From: Anoplopoma fimbria
Lineage: Eukaryota; Chordata; Actinopteri; Perciformes; Anoplopomatidae
Direction of reading: 5' to 3'
Length of the DNA stretch: 64,000 bases
NCBI RefSeq assembly: GCF_027596085.1
Contig: NC_072472.1
Coordinates: forward strand, 13,192,471 to 13,256,470
Part shown: positions 40,701 to 46,890 of the stretch, in pieces
Numbering within the stretch: position 1 is the stretch's first letter
How the letters are laid out: each line of letters opens with the position of its first letter
The notes under the pieces: generated by a model
Told to the model about the DNA's origin: nothing
Databases searched by the model: none
Seen by the model: the letters and a program-made list of their open reading frames with translations, nothing else
Made by a program: the position numbers and the translations under genes

Positions 40701-41417
40701 TCTGATATTTCCTGTGAGCCTGCTGCTTTGGAAGGCAGCACCTGGTTCAAAGGAAAGAAACTGGGAGGCAGTCTCAGTGGGACCTTGCTCTCTGGTCAAC
40801 TCCCAGTCTATAGGGACGAGGGAGGAGGGTTCCTTGGAGTAGGTCGTGGCCTCAACATTTCCCTCCCAAAGGATTACCCCTTCCCTGAGGATGGCAAACC
40901 TTCAGTGGATGGTTCCCTCACAGCTATCGTTGCCAGTGACGAGGAGCTCCGCGGAAGCTATAACTGGGATTACCTTCTAAACTGGTGCCCTCAGTTCCAG
41001 CCTCTGGCCAATGTCTTCACGGAGATTGCCAGGCTGAAAGATGAAACTGCCATGCAGAGCCAGAATCCTCGACAACCCTTCCAGCCAAAGCACAAAATGG
41101 ATCCAAAACCCAGAATTGACCCTCCACCGCTCATAACATCAGTGGCTCACCCAGGGGCCATGTCAGTCCCCCCAAAGGTCCCTGTCATTGGACGGACATT
41201 CCCCCACTTGGCTTCACTCCGCAGGTCCCCTATCAGTCACGAGGGATCCATTTCATCAGCAGCAATGTCCCCCAGCTTCTCCCCTTCGCTGTCTCCTTTG
41301 GCAGCTCGATCTCCAGCTGTTTCTCCCTTTGGTGTCAATCAGGGGCCCTCAGCATCCATGATAAGCACCAGGGAGCCCTCACTGGACCAGAGTCCGGATC
41401 GCGAGATGAGAATATGA
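21648..41417 (+). CDS. dchs1: Dachsous cadherin-related 1 (protocadherin-16), 3' part of gene, 25 exons
   Basis: Twenty-five GT-AG exons join without a frame break into 2,705 residues. They encode about 22 cadherin repeats, most ending in the DxNDNxPxF calcium signature, then a 27-residue membrane helix (fragment residues 2323-2349) and a 356-residue tail. The tail blocks [34 protein letters not shown] and [16 protein letters not shown] match vertebrate DCHS1 nearly exactly, which separates it from DCHS2 and FAT proteins. The family is known as a heterophilic ligand of Fat4 at cell contacts, acting in planar cell polarity and Hippo-linked growth control. The first exon here opens in the middle of a repeat, so the signal peptide and about five repeats lie left of the window. 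Teleosts keep dchs1a and dchs1b; I cannot choose between them. Intron phases are 1 (13 introns), 0 (8) and 2 (3). Confidence 0.97.
21837..23440 (+). other. dchs1 intron 1 of window (1,604 bp)
   Basis: Intron between two halves of EC6. I see no exon, RNA gene or recognisable repeat in it. Open frames at 22304-22534 and 22869-23075 show no family resemblance and no supporting splice sites. The acceptor end carries a T-rich tract just before 23440. Confidence 0.8.
23441..23672 (+). CDS. dchs1: dchs1 exon 2 (end of EC6, first half of EC7)
   Basis: The acceptor is a T-rich tract ending in acag. The first codons read GGLSSVARV and lead into [10 protein letters not shown], the calcium signature closing EC6, then [13 protein letters not shown], which opens EC7. 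The exon ends inside the Gly codon of NKDTG (phase 1). The donor gtatgt runs straight into a long TG microsatellite (about 23675-23798). The intron is only 233 bp, so this repeat fills about half of it. Confidence 0.95.
23675..23798 (+). repeat. (TG)n microsatellite abutting a splice donor
   Basis: About 124 bp of nearly pure TG with a short TGTATGTGTATG interruption near 23748-23762. It begins two bases inside intron 2 of dchs1, so the donor gtatgtgtgt is itself the start of the repeat. The open frames across it on both strands are poly-Cys-Val or poly-Thr-His artefacts. Confidence 0.97.
23906..24142 (+). CDS. dchs1: dchs1 exon 3 (end of EC7, start of EC8)
   Basis: Acceptor ctctgcag restores the split Gly, giving [15 protein letters not shown] and then [11 protein letters not shown]7 ends with [15 protein letters not shown], which lacks the usual DxNDN acids, so this inter-repeat linker probably binds less calcium. 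EC8 starts with [17 protein letters not shown]. The donor ctg-gtgagg is phase 1. The 880-bp intron that follows (24143-25022) holds nothing I recognise. Confidence 0.95.
24143..25022 (+). other. dchs1 intron 3 of window (880 bp)
   Basis: Intron within EC8. No exon, RNA gene or known repeat was seen. A 68-codon open frame at 24628-24834 has no cadherin or other family resemblance. Confidence 0.8.
25023..26081 (+). CDS. dchs1: dchs1 exon 4 (EC8 to start of EC11)
   Basis: This 1,059-bp exon is the second largest. It finishes EC8 ([11 protein letters not shown]), encodes EC9, which ends in the acid-poor linker [10 protein letters not shown], then EC10 ending [11 protein letters not shown], and opens EC11 ([16 protein letters not shown]). 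EC10 carries a run of nine serines at about 25683-25709 between ASGNGG and ISYRL. That looks like a surface loop expansion, since the flanking strands are intact. It ends phase 1 at NSQTG. The open frame runs on past the donor into intron sequence until 26266, which is not coding. The next intron is 247 bp. Confidence 0.97.
26329..26516 (+). CDS. dchs1: dchs1 exon 5 (rest of EC11, start of EC12)
   Basis: Acceptor tcttcag gives the continuation [15 protein letters not shown], then [11 protein letters not shown] and [11 protein letters not shown], closing EC11. EC12 starts [12 protein letters not shown], an unusual opening without the common YxxxVxEN pattern. The donor cag-gtgaga is phase 0. 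The following 377-bp intron shows no feature. Confidence 0.95.
26894..26990 (+). CDS. dchs1: dchs1 exon 6 (EC12, A-C strands)
   Basis: This is the shortest exon here (97 bp). It encodes [14 protein letters not shown], then [18 protein letters not shown], a typical early-repeat DxDxGxNG segment. It starts phase 0 after ttgtag and ends phase 1 at tcag-gtgagt. It is followed by a 111-bp intron. Confidence 0.93.
27102..27259 (+). CDS. dchs1: dchs1 exon 7 (EC12, D-G strands)
   Basis: Encodes [15 protein letters not shown], then [16 protein letters not shown] and CQLRIQ. The acceptor at 27100-27101 (cctgtgaag) has a poor pyrimidine tract. It is nevertheless the only AG in the 111-bp intron that keeps the frame: the AG at 27069 leads to a stop, and the one at 27108 breaks the frame. 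It ends phase 0. Confidence 0.9.
27260..29435 (+). other. dchs1 intron 7 of window (2,176 bp)
   Basis: This is the largest intron inside the exon cluster. Apart from the TG microsatellite at 28646-28746 I recognise nothing in it. The open frame at 27541-27891 has no family resemblance. Confidence 0.8.
28646..28746 (+). repeat. (TG)n microsatellite in dchs1 intron 7
   Basis: About 100 bp of TG dinucleotides with one slip (gtgtgtggtgtg) near the left end. It lies mid-intron, far from either splice site. A simple repeat of this length is expected to vary between individuals. Confidence 0.97.
29436..29876 (+). CDS. dchs1: dchs1 exon 8 (EC12/13 junction, EC13, start of EC14)
   Basis: Acceptor ccttcag. 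It begins [12 protein letters not shown], a junction without the DxNDN signature, followed by EC13 ([16 protein letters not shown]). EC13 has [19 protein letters not shown] and ends [13 protein letters not shown]14 then opens [16 protein letters not shown]. The exon is 147 codons, phase 0 at both ends, and the donor is cag-gtggga. A 341-bp intron without features follows. Confidence 0.96.
30218..30513 (+). CDS. dchs1: dchs1 exon 9 (EC14 body, start of EC15)
   Basis: Encodes [17 protein letters not shown], then [28 protein letters not shown] and [13 protein letters not shown], closing EC14. It then opens EC15 with [15 protein letters not shown]. The wording closely follows human DCHS1 (VFVTDENDNAPVF, PEDQPPG). 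It ends phase 2 within the Gly codon. The next intron is 175 bp. Confidence 0.96.
30689..30804 (+). CDS. dchs1: dchs1 exon 10 (EC15, first half)
   Basis: Encodes [17 protein letters not shown], then [22 protein letters not shown]. It enters phase 2 and leaves phase 1 at the Gly of NPNTG, a site where several other introns of this gene also fall. Donor ctg-gtaagc. Confidence 0.95.
30805..32803 (+). other. dchs1 intron 10 of window (1,999 bp)
   Basis: Long intron inside EC15. It contains a retroposon-like fragment (31990-32095) and a short TAA-rich tract. The remainder shows no exon or RNA gene. Confidence 0.8.
31990..32095 (-). mobile_element. Retroposon 3'-tail-like fragment, reverse orientation
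   Basis: The segment tttttattgtcattgtgg, then acaacgaaattccg, resembles the reversed 3' tail of fish non-LTR retroposons, which typically read as ttgtcatt plus acaacgaaatt. It is followed by a TAA/ACA-rich stretch. The family was judged by eye and not assigned. Confidence 0.45.
32804..33043 (+). CDS. dchs1: dchs1 exon 11 (end of EC15, start of EC16)
   Basis: The acceptor is a CT-rich tract ending ttgtag. Encodes [17 protein letters not shown], then [11 protein letters not shown] and [11 protein letters not shown], closing EC15. EC16 begins [16 protein letters not shown] and TVTATDRDQ. It ends phase 1 at the Gly codon before SNGQVTY. The donor is gttggt, a less common but valid form. The next intron is 395 bp. 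Confidence 0.95.
33439..33564 (+). CDS. dchs1: dchs1 exon 12 (EC16, middle)
   Basis: Encodes [15 protein letters not shown], then [17 protein letters not shown] and HYTLT. It matches the human DCHS1 segment [15 protein letters not shown]. Phase 1 at both ends, donor act-g-gtacta. A 165-bp intron follows. Confidence 0.95.
33730..33939 (+). CDS. dchs1: dchs1 exon 13 (end of EC16, start of EC17)
   Basis: Encodes [15 protein letters not shown], then [11 protein letters not shown], closing EC16. EC17 opens [17 protein letters not shown], then [17 protein letters not shown]. Acceptor ttttatcag; phase 1 at both ends. The following 634-bp intron has no recognisable element. Confidence 0.95.
34574..34830 (+). 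CDS. dchs1: dchs1 exon 14 (EC17 body, start of EC18)
   Basis: Encodes [17 protein letters not shown], then [19 protein letters not shown] and [11 protein letters not shown], closing EC17. EC18 begins [16 protein letters not shown]. The donor gag-gtaagt is a consensus site, phase 0. A 137-bp intron follows. Confidence 0.96.
34968..35174 (+). CDS. dchs1: dchs1 exon 15 (EC18 body)
   Basis: Exactly 69 codons, phase 0 at both ends. Encodes [37 protein letters not shown] and [11 protein letters not shown]. The exon starts at the same place in the repeat as window exon 1 (VSATD). A 141-bp intron follows. Confidence 0.96.
35316..35712 (+). CDS. dchs1: dchs1 exon 16 (end of EC18, EC19, start of EC20)
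   Basis: Encodes [15 protein letters not shown], closing EC18. EC19 follows: [48 protein letters not shown]19 ends [11 protein letters not shown] without the DxNDN acids; human DCHS1 is also degenerate here (LQGEAERGPRF). EC20 begins [15 protein letters not shown]. Phase 1 donor gta-caa-g-gtctgg. A 126-bp intron follows. Confidence 0.96.
35839..35952 (+). CDS. dchs1: dchs1 exon 17 (EC20, middle)
   Basis: A 114-bp exon, phase 1 at both ends. Encodes [19 protein letters not shown], then [19 protein letters not shown]. The usual DxDxGxNG acids are replaced here by HPDGTHKD, as in the atypical human segment HAGGTNGPITYS. A 118-bp intron follows. Confidence 0.94.
36071..36282 (+). CDS. dchs1: dchs1 exon 18 (end of EC20, start of EC21)
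   Basis: Encodes [19 protein letters not shown], then [11 protein letters not shown], closing EC20. EC21 opens [16 protein letters not shown]. Human DCHS1 has GLDFEVSPRLRLV and HYVAFLPES at these points. Phase 0 donor cag-gtactt. The 330-bp intron that follows contains a dispersed repeat fragment. Confidence 0.96.
36323..36478 (+). mobile_element. Dispersed repeat fragment in dchs1 intron 18
   Basis: The order ttctgccaaggccg, then attgggttcttccttggtc, then tccaagtttcatggaaat is that of a common fish interspersed repeat whose end reads as a conserved string around ccaagtttcatggaaat. Next to it the 17-mer aataatcaataatgcaa occurs twice in tandem (36480-36520). Recognised by eye; class not assigned. 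Confidence 0.5.
36613..36764 (+). CDS. dchs1: dchs1 exon 19 (EC21 body)
   Basis: Encodes [17 protein letters not shown], then [19 protein letters not shown]. Acceptor cttcttccag. It ends phase 2 inside a Lys codon before [11 protein letters not shown] 380-bp intron with no feature follows. Confidence 0.95.
37145..37275 (+). CDS. dchs1: dchs1 exon 20 (end of EC21, start of EC22)
   Basis: Encodes [19 protein letters not shown], then [12 protein letters not shown], closing EC21, and [10 protein letters not shown], opening EC22. It parallels human [19 protein letters not shown]. Phase 1 donor gag-a-gtaagt. A 218-bp intron follows. Confidence 0.95.
37494..37780 (+). CDS. dchs1: dchs1 exon 21 (EC22 body, start of EC23)
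   Basis: Encodes [37 protein letters not shown] and [11 protein letters not shown], closing EC22. EC23 opens THDLYQ. Human DCHS1 has [17 protein letters not shown] and RVSLTGPLDFE. Phase 0 donor cag-gtaagg. A 565-bp intron without features follows. Confidence 0.96.
38346..38487 (+). CDS. dchs1: dchs1 exon 22 (EC23, first half)
   Basis: Encodes [18 protein letters not shown], then [15 protein letters not shown] and FYIDPNN. Human DCHS1 has LLEHTPPGSAIL and FSVDPNNGTLF. It ends phase 1 in the Gly of PNNG. A 94-bp intron follows. Confidence 0.95.
38582..38753 (+). CDS. dchs1: dchs1 exon 23 (end of EC23, start of EC24)
   Basis: Encodes [17 protein letters not shown], then [13 protein letters not shown] and [11 protein letters not shown], closing EC23. 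EC24 opens HQSDY. It ends phase 2 in an Arg codon. The following intron, 86 bp, is the shortest of the gene in this window. Confidence 0.95.
38840..39249 (+). CDS. dchs1: dchs1 exon 24 (EC24 body, start of EC25)
   Basis: Encodes [18 protein letters not shown] and a repeat longer than average: between [12 protein letters not shown] and [10 protein letters not shown] there is an extra loop. The human repeat is also extended at this point. EC24 ends [11 protein letters not shown], and EC25 opens [16 protein letters not shown]. Phase 1 donor aca-g-gtgggc. A 120-bp intron follows. Confidence 0.96.
39370..41417 (+). CDS. dchs1: dchs1 terminal coding exon 25 (EC25-EC27, membrane helix, cytoplasmic tail)
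   Basis: A 2,048-bp exon from acceptor ttgccag to the TGA at 41415-41417. EC25 ends [13 protein letters not shown]26 ends [11 protein letters not shown], near-identical to human. EC27 opens [16 protein letters not shown] and carries a Ser/Gly-rich loop with an RTKR site. A 27-residue hydrophobic helix (40266-40346) is followed by the basic stop-transfer KSRRRKK. The tail holds the DCHS1-specific blocks [35 protein letters not shown] and SPISHEGS. Tail length, about 356 residues, is close to that of the human tail. Confidence 0.98.
40131..40142 (+). other. dchs1: Furin-like basic cleavage motif RTKR in dchs1 EC27
   Basis: Codons agg-acc-aaa-cgg encode Arg-Thr-Lys-Arg, directly after a Gly/Ser-rich loop and about 40 residues before the membrane helix. 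The pattern fits R-x-K/R-R. Human DCHS1 has RTRR at the same place. Cleavage is inferred, not shown. Confidence 0.6.
40266..40346 (+). other. dchs1: Transmembrane helix of dchs1
   Basis: Twenty-seven uncharged residues, rich in Ile, Leu and Val, lie between the ectodomain end (NYGLVTDVN) and the positively charged KSRRRKK. This fixes a type I topology with the C-terminus in the cytoplasm. Confidence 0.95.
40956..41030 (+). other. dchs1: Catenin-binding-like motif in dchs1 tail
   Basis: Encodes [14 protein letters not shown], then [11 protein letters not shown]. The spacing of the aromatic, Leu, Trp, Pro and Phe residues resembles the DYLNDWGPRFKKLADMY core through which classical cadherins bind beta-catenin. 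Similarity of the Dachsous tail to that region has been noted for the fly protein. Binding here is inference. Confidence 0.6.
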
Positions 41418-41690
41418 TAGAAAAACTATTTAAGTAAGAATTTTCAGACAGACAACCTGAACAAAGCATGATGGCGCATCCTTTTGACTGTTCTTTTTCC
41501 TGGGATAAAAGGAGGGCAAGTGGAGACGTCAGTTGTACTGTCATTCTCAGAAACCATTGTTTTCATCATGAGGATGAAGGTTTGACAAATGTCCAGACAG
41601 AAATGGTGTGATGTTTATTTCAAGCGTCGTACCATATGGAGTTTGGACAATAAACGCAGCCACAAAGACATACCTAACCGTCTGGTGGTA
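41418..41690 (+). other. dchs1: dchs1 proximal 3' UTR with poly(A) signal
   Basis: AATAAA at 41649-41654, followed within 30-45 bases by a G/U-rich stretch (tctggtggtattatattt), is a plausible cleavage site giving a UTR of roughly 250 bases. A longer form could use AATAAA at 43425-43430. The choice cannot be made from sequence alone. Confidence 0.5.
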
Positions 41691-44078
41691 TTATATTTGC
41701 ATTCTTTGAAGTACTTCCTTTGATCTGCAGTGTTACAGGAATACACAAAAGTGGAACATGTGCCTGGGTTGACAGGACCAGCCCGACCTTCCATGCCAAC
41801 AGTGACGCAGATCTCAGTGAACTGATCAGGGTTTAGAGGTAAATTGACCTCTTCATGGGAATGTGCACTTACCATGCCCTGCAGTCAGAGATCCCTTAGT
41901 GTGTAGATAGATAGATGTGTAGTTTTCATGTTCCCTCGCTGGCTGGCCAGAGAGCTAAGGACCTTGTTCCTCTCTTTGTGTCAGTGACATTTTTACACTC
42001 CAGTATTAAACTCATCCAGTGGCCTCTTTAAAATGGCCTCTGGACATGTGTGTGAATCCCATGGACAGACAAACGGTGTGTGTTCACGCAGACACTGATT
42101 CTTTGAACTAGCAATGCATCACACAGTTGAACAGCAATGGAGATTTTTGTTTTTCTCACCAAATCAGAGGACCCTTTTTTTTTTTTTTTTTTTTTTACTT
42201 TTACTTTTATTTTTTATATATTTTTATATGAAATTATGATTTCAGATCCAGAAATGCAATTATTCTAACATGGAGGGGTTATTGTTTTTGTGTATTTGCA
42301 TATATGTATATTTGTATGTATGCAGGCTACGCTATGTACTGTATGTGTCTCCTAGGTTTTTAGAAACTCTTGTGACAGTTCTGATGTGAGTGAGAGGGAG
42401 ACTTGTGTTTTTAGCATTATTTATATGAAAAAAGGACTTGCTGCCACATGTCAAAAGTAGGAAACCAAGCACAGCTCACAATATGCTGTGTTGTTACCTT
42501 AAGATTTTTTTCTTTTTTTGTCAAATTGTAGATCATCCCGAATCTAAAACAACTGCTGGAAGAAAACCTGTCAATCTTGATCTTAATGCCTACTTCTCAA
42601 GCAGTTCATCACTCTGTCGTTATGCATAACAGCACATTCCCTTTGTTATTCAGGGTGAACTCCATTTGCTGATCAACTCTGTCTTTGACTAAATGTGCTT
42701 CCTAAAGTCATTCAACTTATCTAACTTAACTGCATTTTACTGTGAAGTTGTTCATCTCAGTATTAAAAAAGAGAACATGTAATGTATAGGCTGGGATTCT
42801 CATAAGAAAGTGGCATAACTTTGAGAAATGTAGCACATGAGCCAGAGAAGAGGGAAGCAAACGTCTGAATGCATGAGCCATGATAAATTCAGCAAGCACT
42901 GCAGTAATTATTTTCCATCTTAACTCTCTGTTCTGTGCATTTTATTGCCGTGATTCGCTCATCCAGATTGTCACCGATATGATGAGGTGTTTTTCTGGTT
43001 CCATGTGTTTAACTCATCATCTGCACCTTCTTTCTTTTCTCTCATTGTTTAGATCCAGTTTTAGCAGTCTGCTTGTGAAGCAAAGGCATTCTTGTATTTA
43101 TGTATTTATCCTTCTGGCCTGTTTTTAATCTCTTTTGGTAATTGGAGCATTTGTTTTCAAGGGATGACTTCTACCTATGTTCTTTGTTCAACATAACTTT
43201 ACAAATCTCCTAATGTGAAGCTGGCACCGGTCCAGCTAAAAGCTACTCATGCCACAAGCCTATCTCCAGCACAACATGTTCTCAACTCATAATTACGGTG
43301 TTTCAGAAACATTTCTGTGTTGGAGGACCTCCATTTGGAGTTCAGTTTGAAATTACTGCCAGTGACTGATCAGTGGAACAATGGCAGAAAGAAAGAAAGA
43401 GTTGTACATGTATCAAAAGCAAATAATAAATTCCTACTGATCTCTTTTGACAAACTGGAGTCAGACTCTTCTTTTTCAGAATTCAAACCAAGGCTTTGAG
43501 GGATGAACTGAAAATGTATTAAAGTTTAACATTCTTCCAGTTATCTTACCTGTGAATGGTCACTTTGAAGAGCTGGTGTTAACTTTAGAGATTTATGAGA
43601 AGGATGTTACTAAAAGGAAGGGCAGACTTGCCTTTGGGCAGAATCACAGCAGACCTTATGAGGGCAGTGGGCCAGGAGACAGAGACTTACACCCAGTATG
43701 GTCACCTGGCTTTAAAGAACAGCAAATATTCAGCTGAAGGTAAAACTGAACAGTAGTCTTACAAGCAGTATAAGATATTACAGTATACTGTATTATCATT
43801 ATGATATAACATGTATTTATTTGTTATTTTATTTGGTTTTGTTTCGTTAAATCCAAGGGATAACATTTAAAAGAATGATTTTCAACATTGTTGCAAGATT
43901 TTAGAAACCAAGTTGGAGAAAAAGAAAAAAGAAAACTGAAAAGAAAAAAAGAAGCCACATTATAAATATAGGAATTAAAAAATATATATATGCAAATTAA
44001 CTTTTAAATTAGTAGACATTTAGTAGACTTTGGGCTAGAAGGGACGGCTACTGAATTAGACTAAGGTTATCTCTAGAT
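41691..44078. other. dchs1 downstream flank or distal 3' UTR
   Basis: No gene seen. It contains a 22-base poly-T run at 42175-42196, followed by an A/T-rich tract with ttttatata strings, and an AATAAA at 43425. It may be partly transcribed if dchs1 uses a distal poly(A) site. Short open frames here have no family resemblance. Confidence 0.6.
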
Positions 44079-44911
44079 GTGTCCCAATCCAGCGGCCGCA
44101 TCCTTCGGTGGCTGCATTTCTACATTACATTACATTACATTAGTCATTTAGCAGACGCTTTTATCCAAAGCGACTTACAATCAGTAGTATATTACATATC
44201 ATTCATCCATTCACACACTGATGACAGGCTACCATGCAAGGTGCCACCATCAGACTCTAACTAACATTCATGCAACATCCAGTCCACACTGATGGCAAGC
44301 CTTCGGGAGCAACTTGGGGTTAAGTGTCTTGCCCAAGGACACTCAACTGCCGAAGCCGGGTATCGAACCACCGACCCTCTGATTGGAGAACTACCTTGCT
44401 CTCCACTACGCCACAGCCGCCCATTTGTAGACCAATTGCGTCACAGCGGCCGCGACGAGGCTGTCCGATTTCGAATACTCTTGCCGACAAATGCAGCCTT
44501 CTTTTCCCAGATTCAGAGGATACAACTGATGGATCCCCAACATATCCCAAGTTTCATTGAGTGCCGGTGAAGTTGATTTTGATTTTAATTGACATGGCGA
44601 CTTGAATATCTACAGATACAAATGTTTAAACAAAAAACTATTTACAGCAGCTCGTCCATTTTAATCTTTTCACTTAGCTTTACCTCTTTTTTACTATTTT
44701 ATGACAACCACAGCTGGTTGCTAGGAGACGGGAGCGGCAAAAGGGTGGGAGCGCGAAAAGCTGGTGACGCGAACGGGAAATCCTCTGTGGACCAGACCGT
44801 CTCATTTCGGAGACCGCTCGGTCTAGCCTTCGCGGTATTCAAAGGACGCGGCCGACGTAGACCGCGAAGGTTGGGTCCTCCGAAGGCTGCAGCCGCTGGA
44901 TTGGGACACAG
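44079..44911. mobile_element. Non-autonomous DNA transposon with terminal inverted repeats
   Basis: The left end gtgtcccaatccagcggccg continues catccttcgg. The right end, 44880-44911, is its reverse complement with two mismatches over about 30 bases, finishing ctggattgggacac. The interior is unusually rich in CpG for this window, with further sub-palindromes (for example ccttcgcggt at about 44827 and accgcgaagg at about 44861). There is no transposase frame. The left half is interrupted by a SINE. I could not find a clear target-site duplication, so the superfamily is open. Confidence 0.75.
44120..44425 (-). mobile_element. tRNA-derived SINE, reverse orientation, nested in the DNA transposon
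   Basis: On the minus strand it begins gggcggctgtggcgtagtgg, with B-box-like ggtggttcgataccc, then tgtccttgggcaagacac and taaccccaagttgctccc. It ends with the widespread fish tail (plus strand: agcagacgcttttatccaaa and gcgacttacaatc) and a (TTACA)n end at 44121-44141. Flanks catttctac (left) and catttgtag (right) look like a worn 9-bp target duplication. Confidence 0.85.
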
Positions 44912-46865
44912 CTTATATATCAAACCCTTGACTTGACATGATGCGTTTAACTTGGTATCACAAACATACCAATATACAATATATAAGACATTTGATTTTA
45001 CTTTTATACTCTGCAAAATGTTACGTAAGTGTCTCGGCAAAAGTATTTTTCTATCACAAGGTACAGAAAAGGCCTTCAGAGGTATCGGAGAAACCTAAAA
45101 TCCAGCCAAGATCCAGTCAACAGTGGATTCAGTTCTTCCAGCTCATATAAAGGCATATGATGTTGATGTAGCTGAATAATTGCTAAATGTTTATTCATAT
45201 GGGCCACAGACGTGTTTGCATAGCTGCTGGGGATTTCTGCCTCATTTGGTGATCACACACAGCCGTGCAGTGTTTCTGTGGTTATTGTTATGTACAGAAG
45301 GAGCTGGACATGGATTTTGACAAGGTGCAAAAGAAAATGCCAGAGACAGAAGCTCCTGTGGTGCCAATGAGACATGCACAAGACTTCATGTGAAATGAGA
45401 GGTGATGACGAATGCAATACTAACTATATTTGAATGTTGATTCTGCTATTTATACAGTGAACAAGCTGGCATTTGTAGTCAGCTGAGGATAAATTGTACA
45501 GTTCACAGAATGAAGAACATAACTTAAGACTTGCCTGCAATAAAAAAAAAAAGCTTGCTGCCCTCACTCACACGATCACCTCAGCACAGCTGTGTTTACA
45601 GCCGGCTGTCCCAAGACCGCCTTTGCAGCCTACTCCTTCACTAACCCCACACAACTCAGAATAATCACACACACAAGCACACGCACACACTTATAGGCTA
45701 CTACACAGTGACACACATGGCCCACAACAATTTCCCCAGCTGATATTGGCCCAGATCCAGCTCCTACAGGCACATACTTGGAAGGTTATTTATTCAAATC
45801 TGGTTGAAATCTATCTGGAGCAGAAGTCCTGTCCCTGGAGAGGTTGTTAGCCAAATACAAAATCAAAAAAAATTGTACAGTATGATATTCATGTGTGCGT
45901 GTCATACGGAAGTATTGTAGGCCTTATGTTAACCTGTGATATTGTGGTGATCAAGTGGCAAGACACAATACAGTGCCATACATCTCATTCATCGGATGTT
46001 CAAGTAATGAGCACCATGATACTGGAAAACTTTTAAACACTTGAAATGACCATGTTATGAACGACAATATTCATTTATTAAGACAATTGATGGACCCAGT
46101 GTACTCACTTGAACACCCATTGTCTCCTTTACCTTTACTCTTTATTTAATCACTAGCCCTATAGGAAAATATTCCTAAAATGATATACCCAGAGGGAATC
46201 AGGAATAGCTCCTCAAACATACGTCTTAGCCTTTATGCATATATCTGATCACCTTTGAAATATAGGAAGAAATACGAATGCACGGTCTGTAAACCTGTTT
46301 CTATCATTTTTACTTGCCTAGTTTATTATCTAAATTTGTCAATATCACCATTATAACCAGGAACCTGTGGATAAAGGTGCAACTGATTATCCTACTCTTA
46401 ACTAGCCTACAACTGTGACTGTAAATTTGATGAAAATACACAAAAATACAAAATTCATGATACAATTTATAAGATGGTCTCCATGTTTGGCCATATTCAT
46501 TTTTTTGCCTACACGTTGATTGTTTACTGGGAGTTTTATTTAAAAATGACTTATTTCCATATAACCATTTTACATGTTACAAACTTTGAAATTGTAACAA
46601 ACACAATTAAAAAGCCATACAGGCAGATAAATGGATAATAGAGGAGACCAAAGGGCTCGTTGGTGTTAGTTCTTCGATACTCGAAAAAACTGACAAAGAT
46701 GGCTGCTGACTGACGCCTTCTTGAGGCTCACTGCGACTTCCTGTCGGCCCAAGTTTTACTGTGGAACCGTAAGTAATGAAAATATGCTGCTTTTCTCCGA
46801 AAATAACGTACGACTTGGTCAAATATTTTGGCAAGACCATAAATGTATGTCTTTGTGACTGAGCA

Positions 46866-46890
46866 TGTGTGTGTGTGTGTGTGTGTGTGT
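46866..46890 (+). repeat. Short (TG)n run
   Basis: About 12 TG units in intergenic sequence. Confidence 0.9.

Noticed and set aside
39713..40799. Minus-strand and alternate-frame ORFs over the last dchs1 exon
   Set aside because: Shadows of the coding frame, with no domain resemblance.
44292..44570. 92-codon frame with Cys and Arg residues
   Set aside because: It is the SINE and transposon sequence read through, not a gene.
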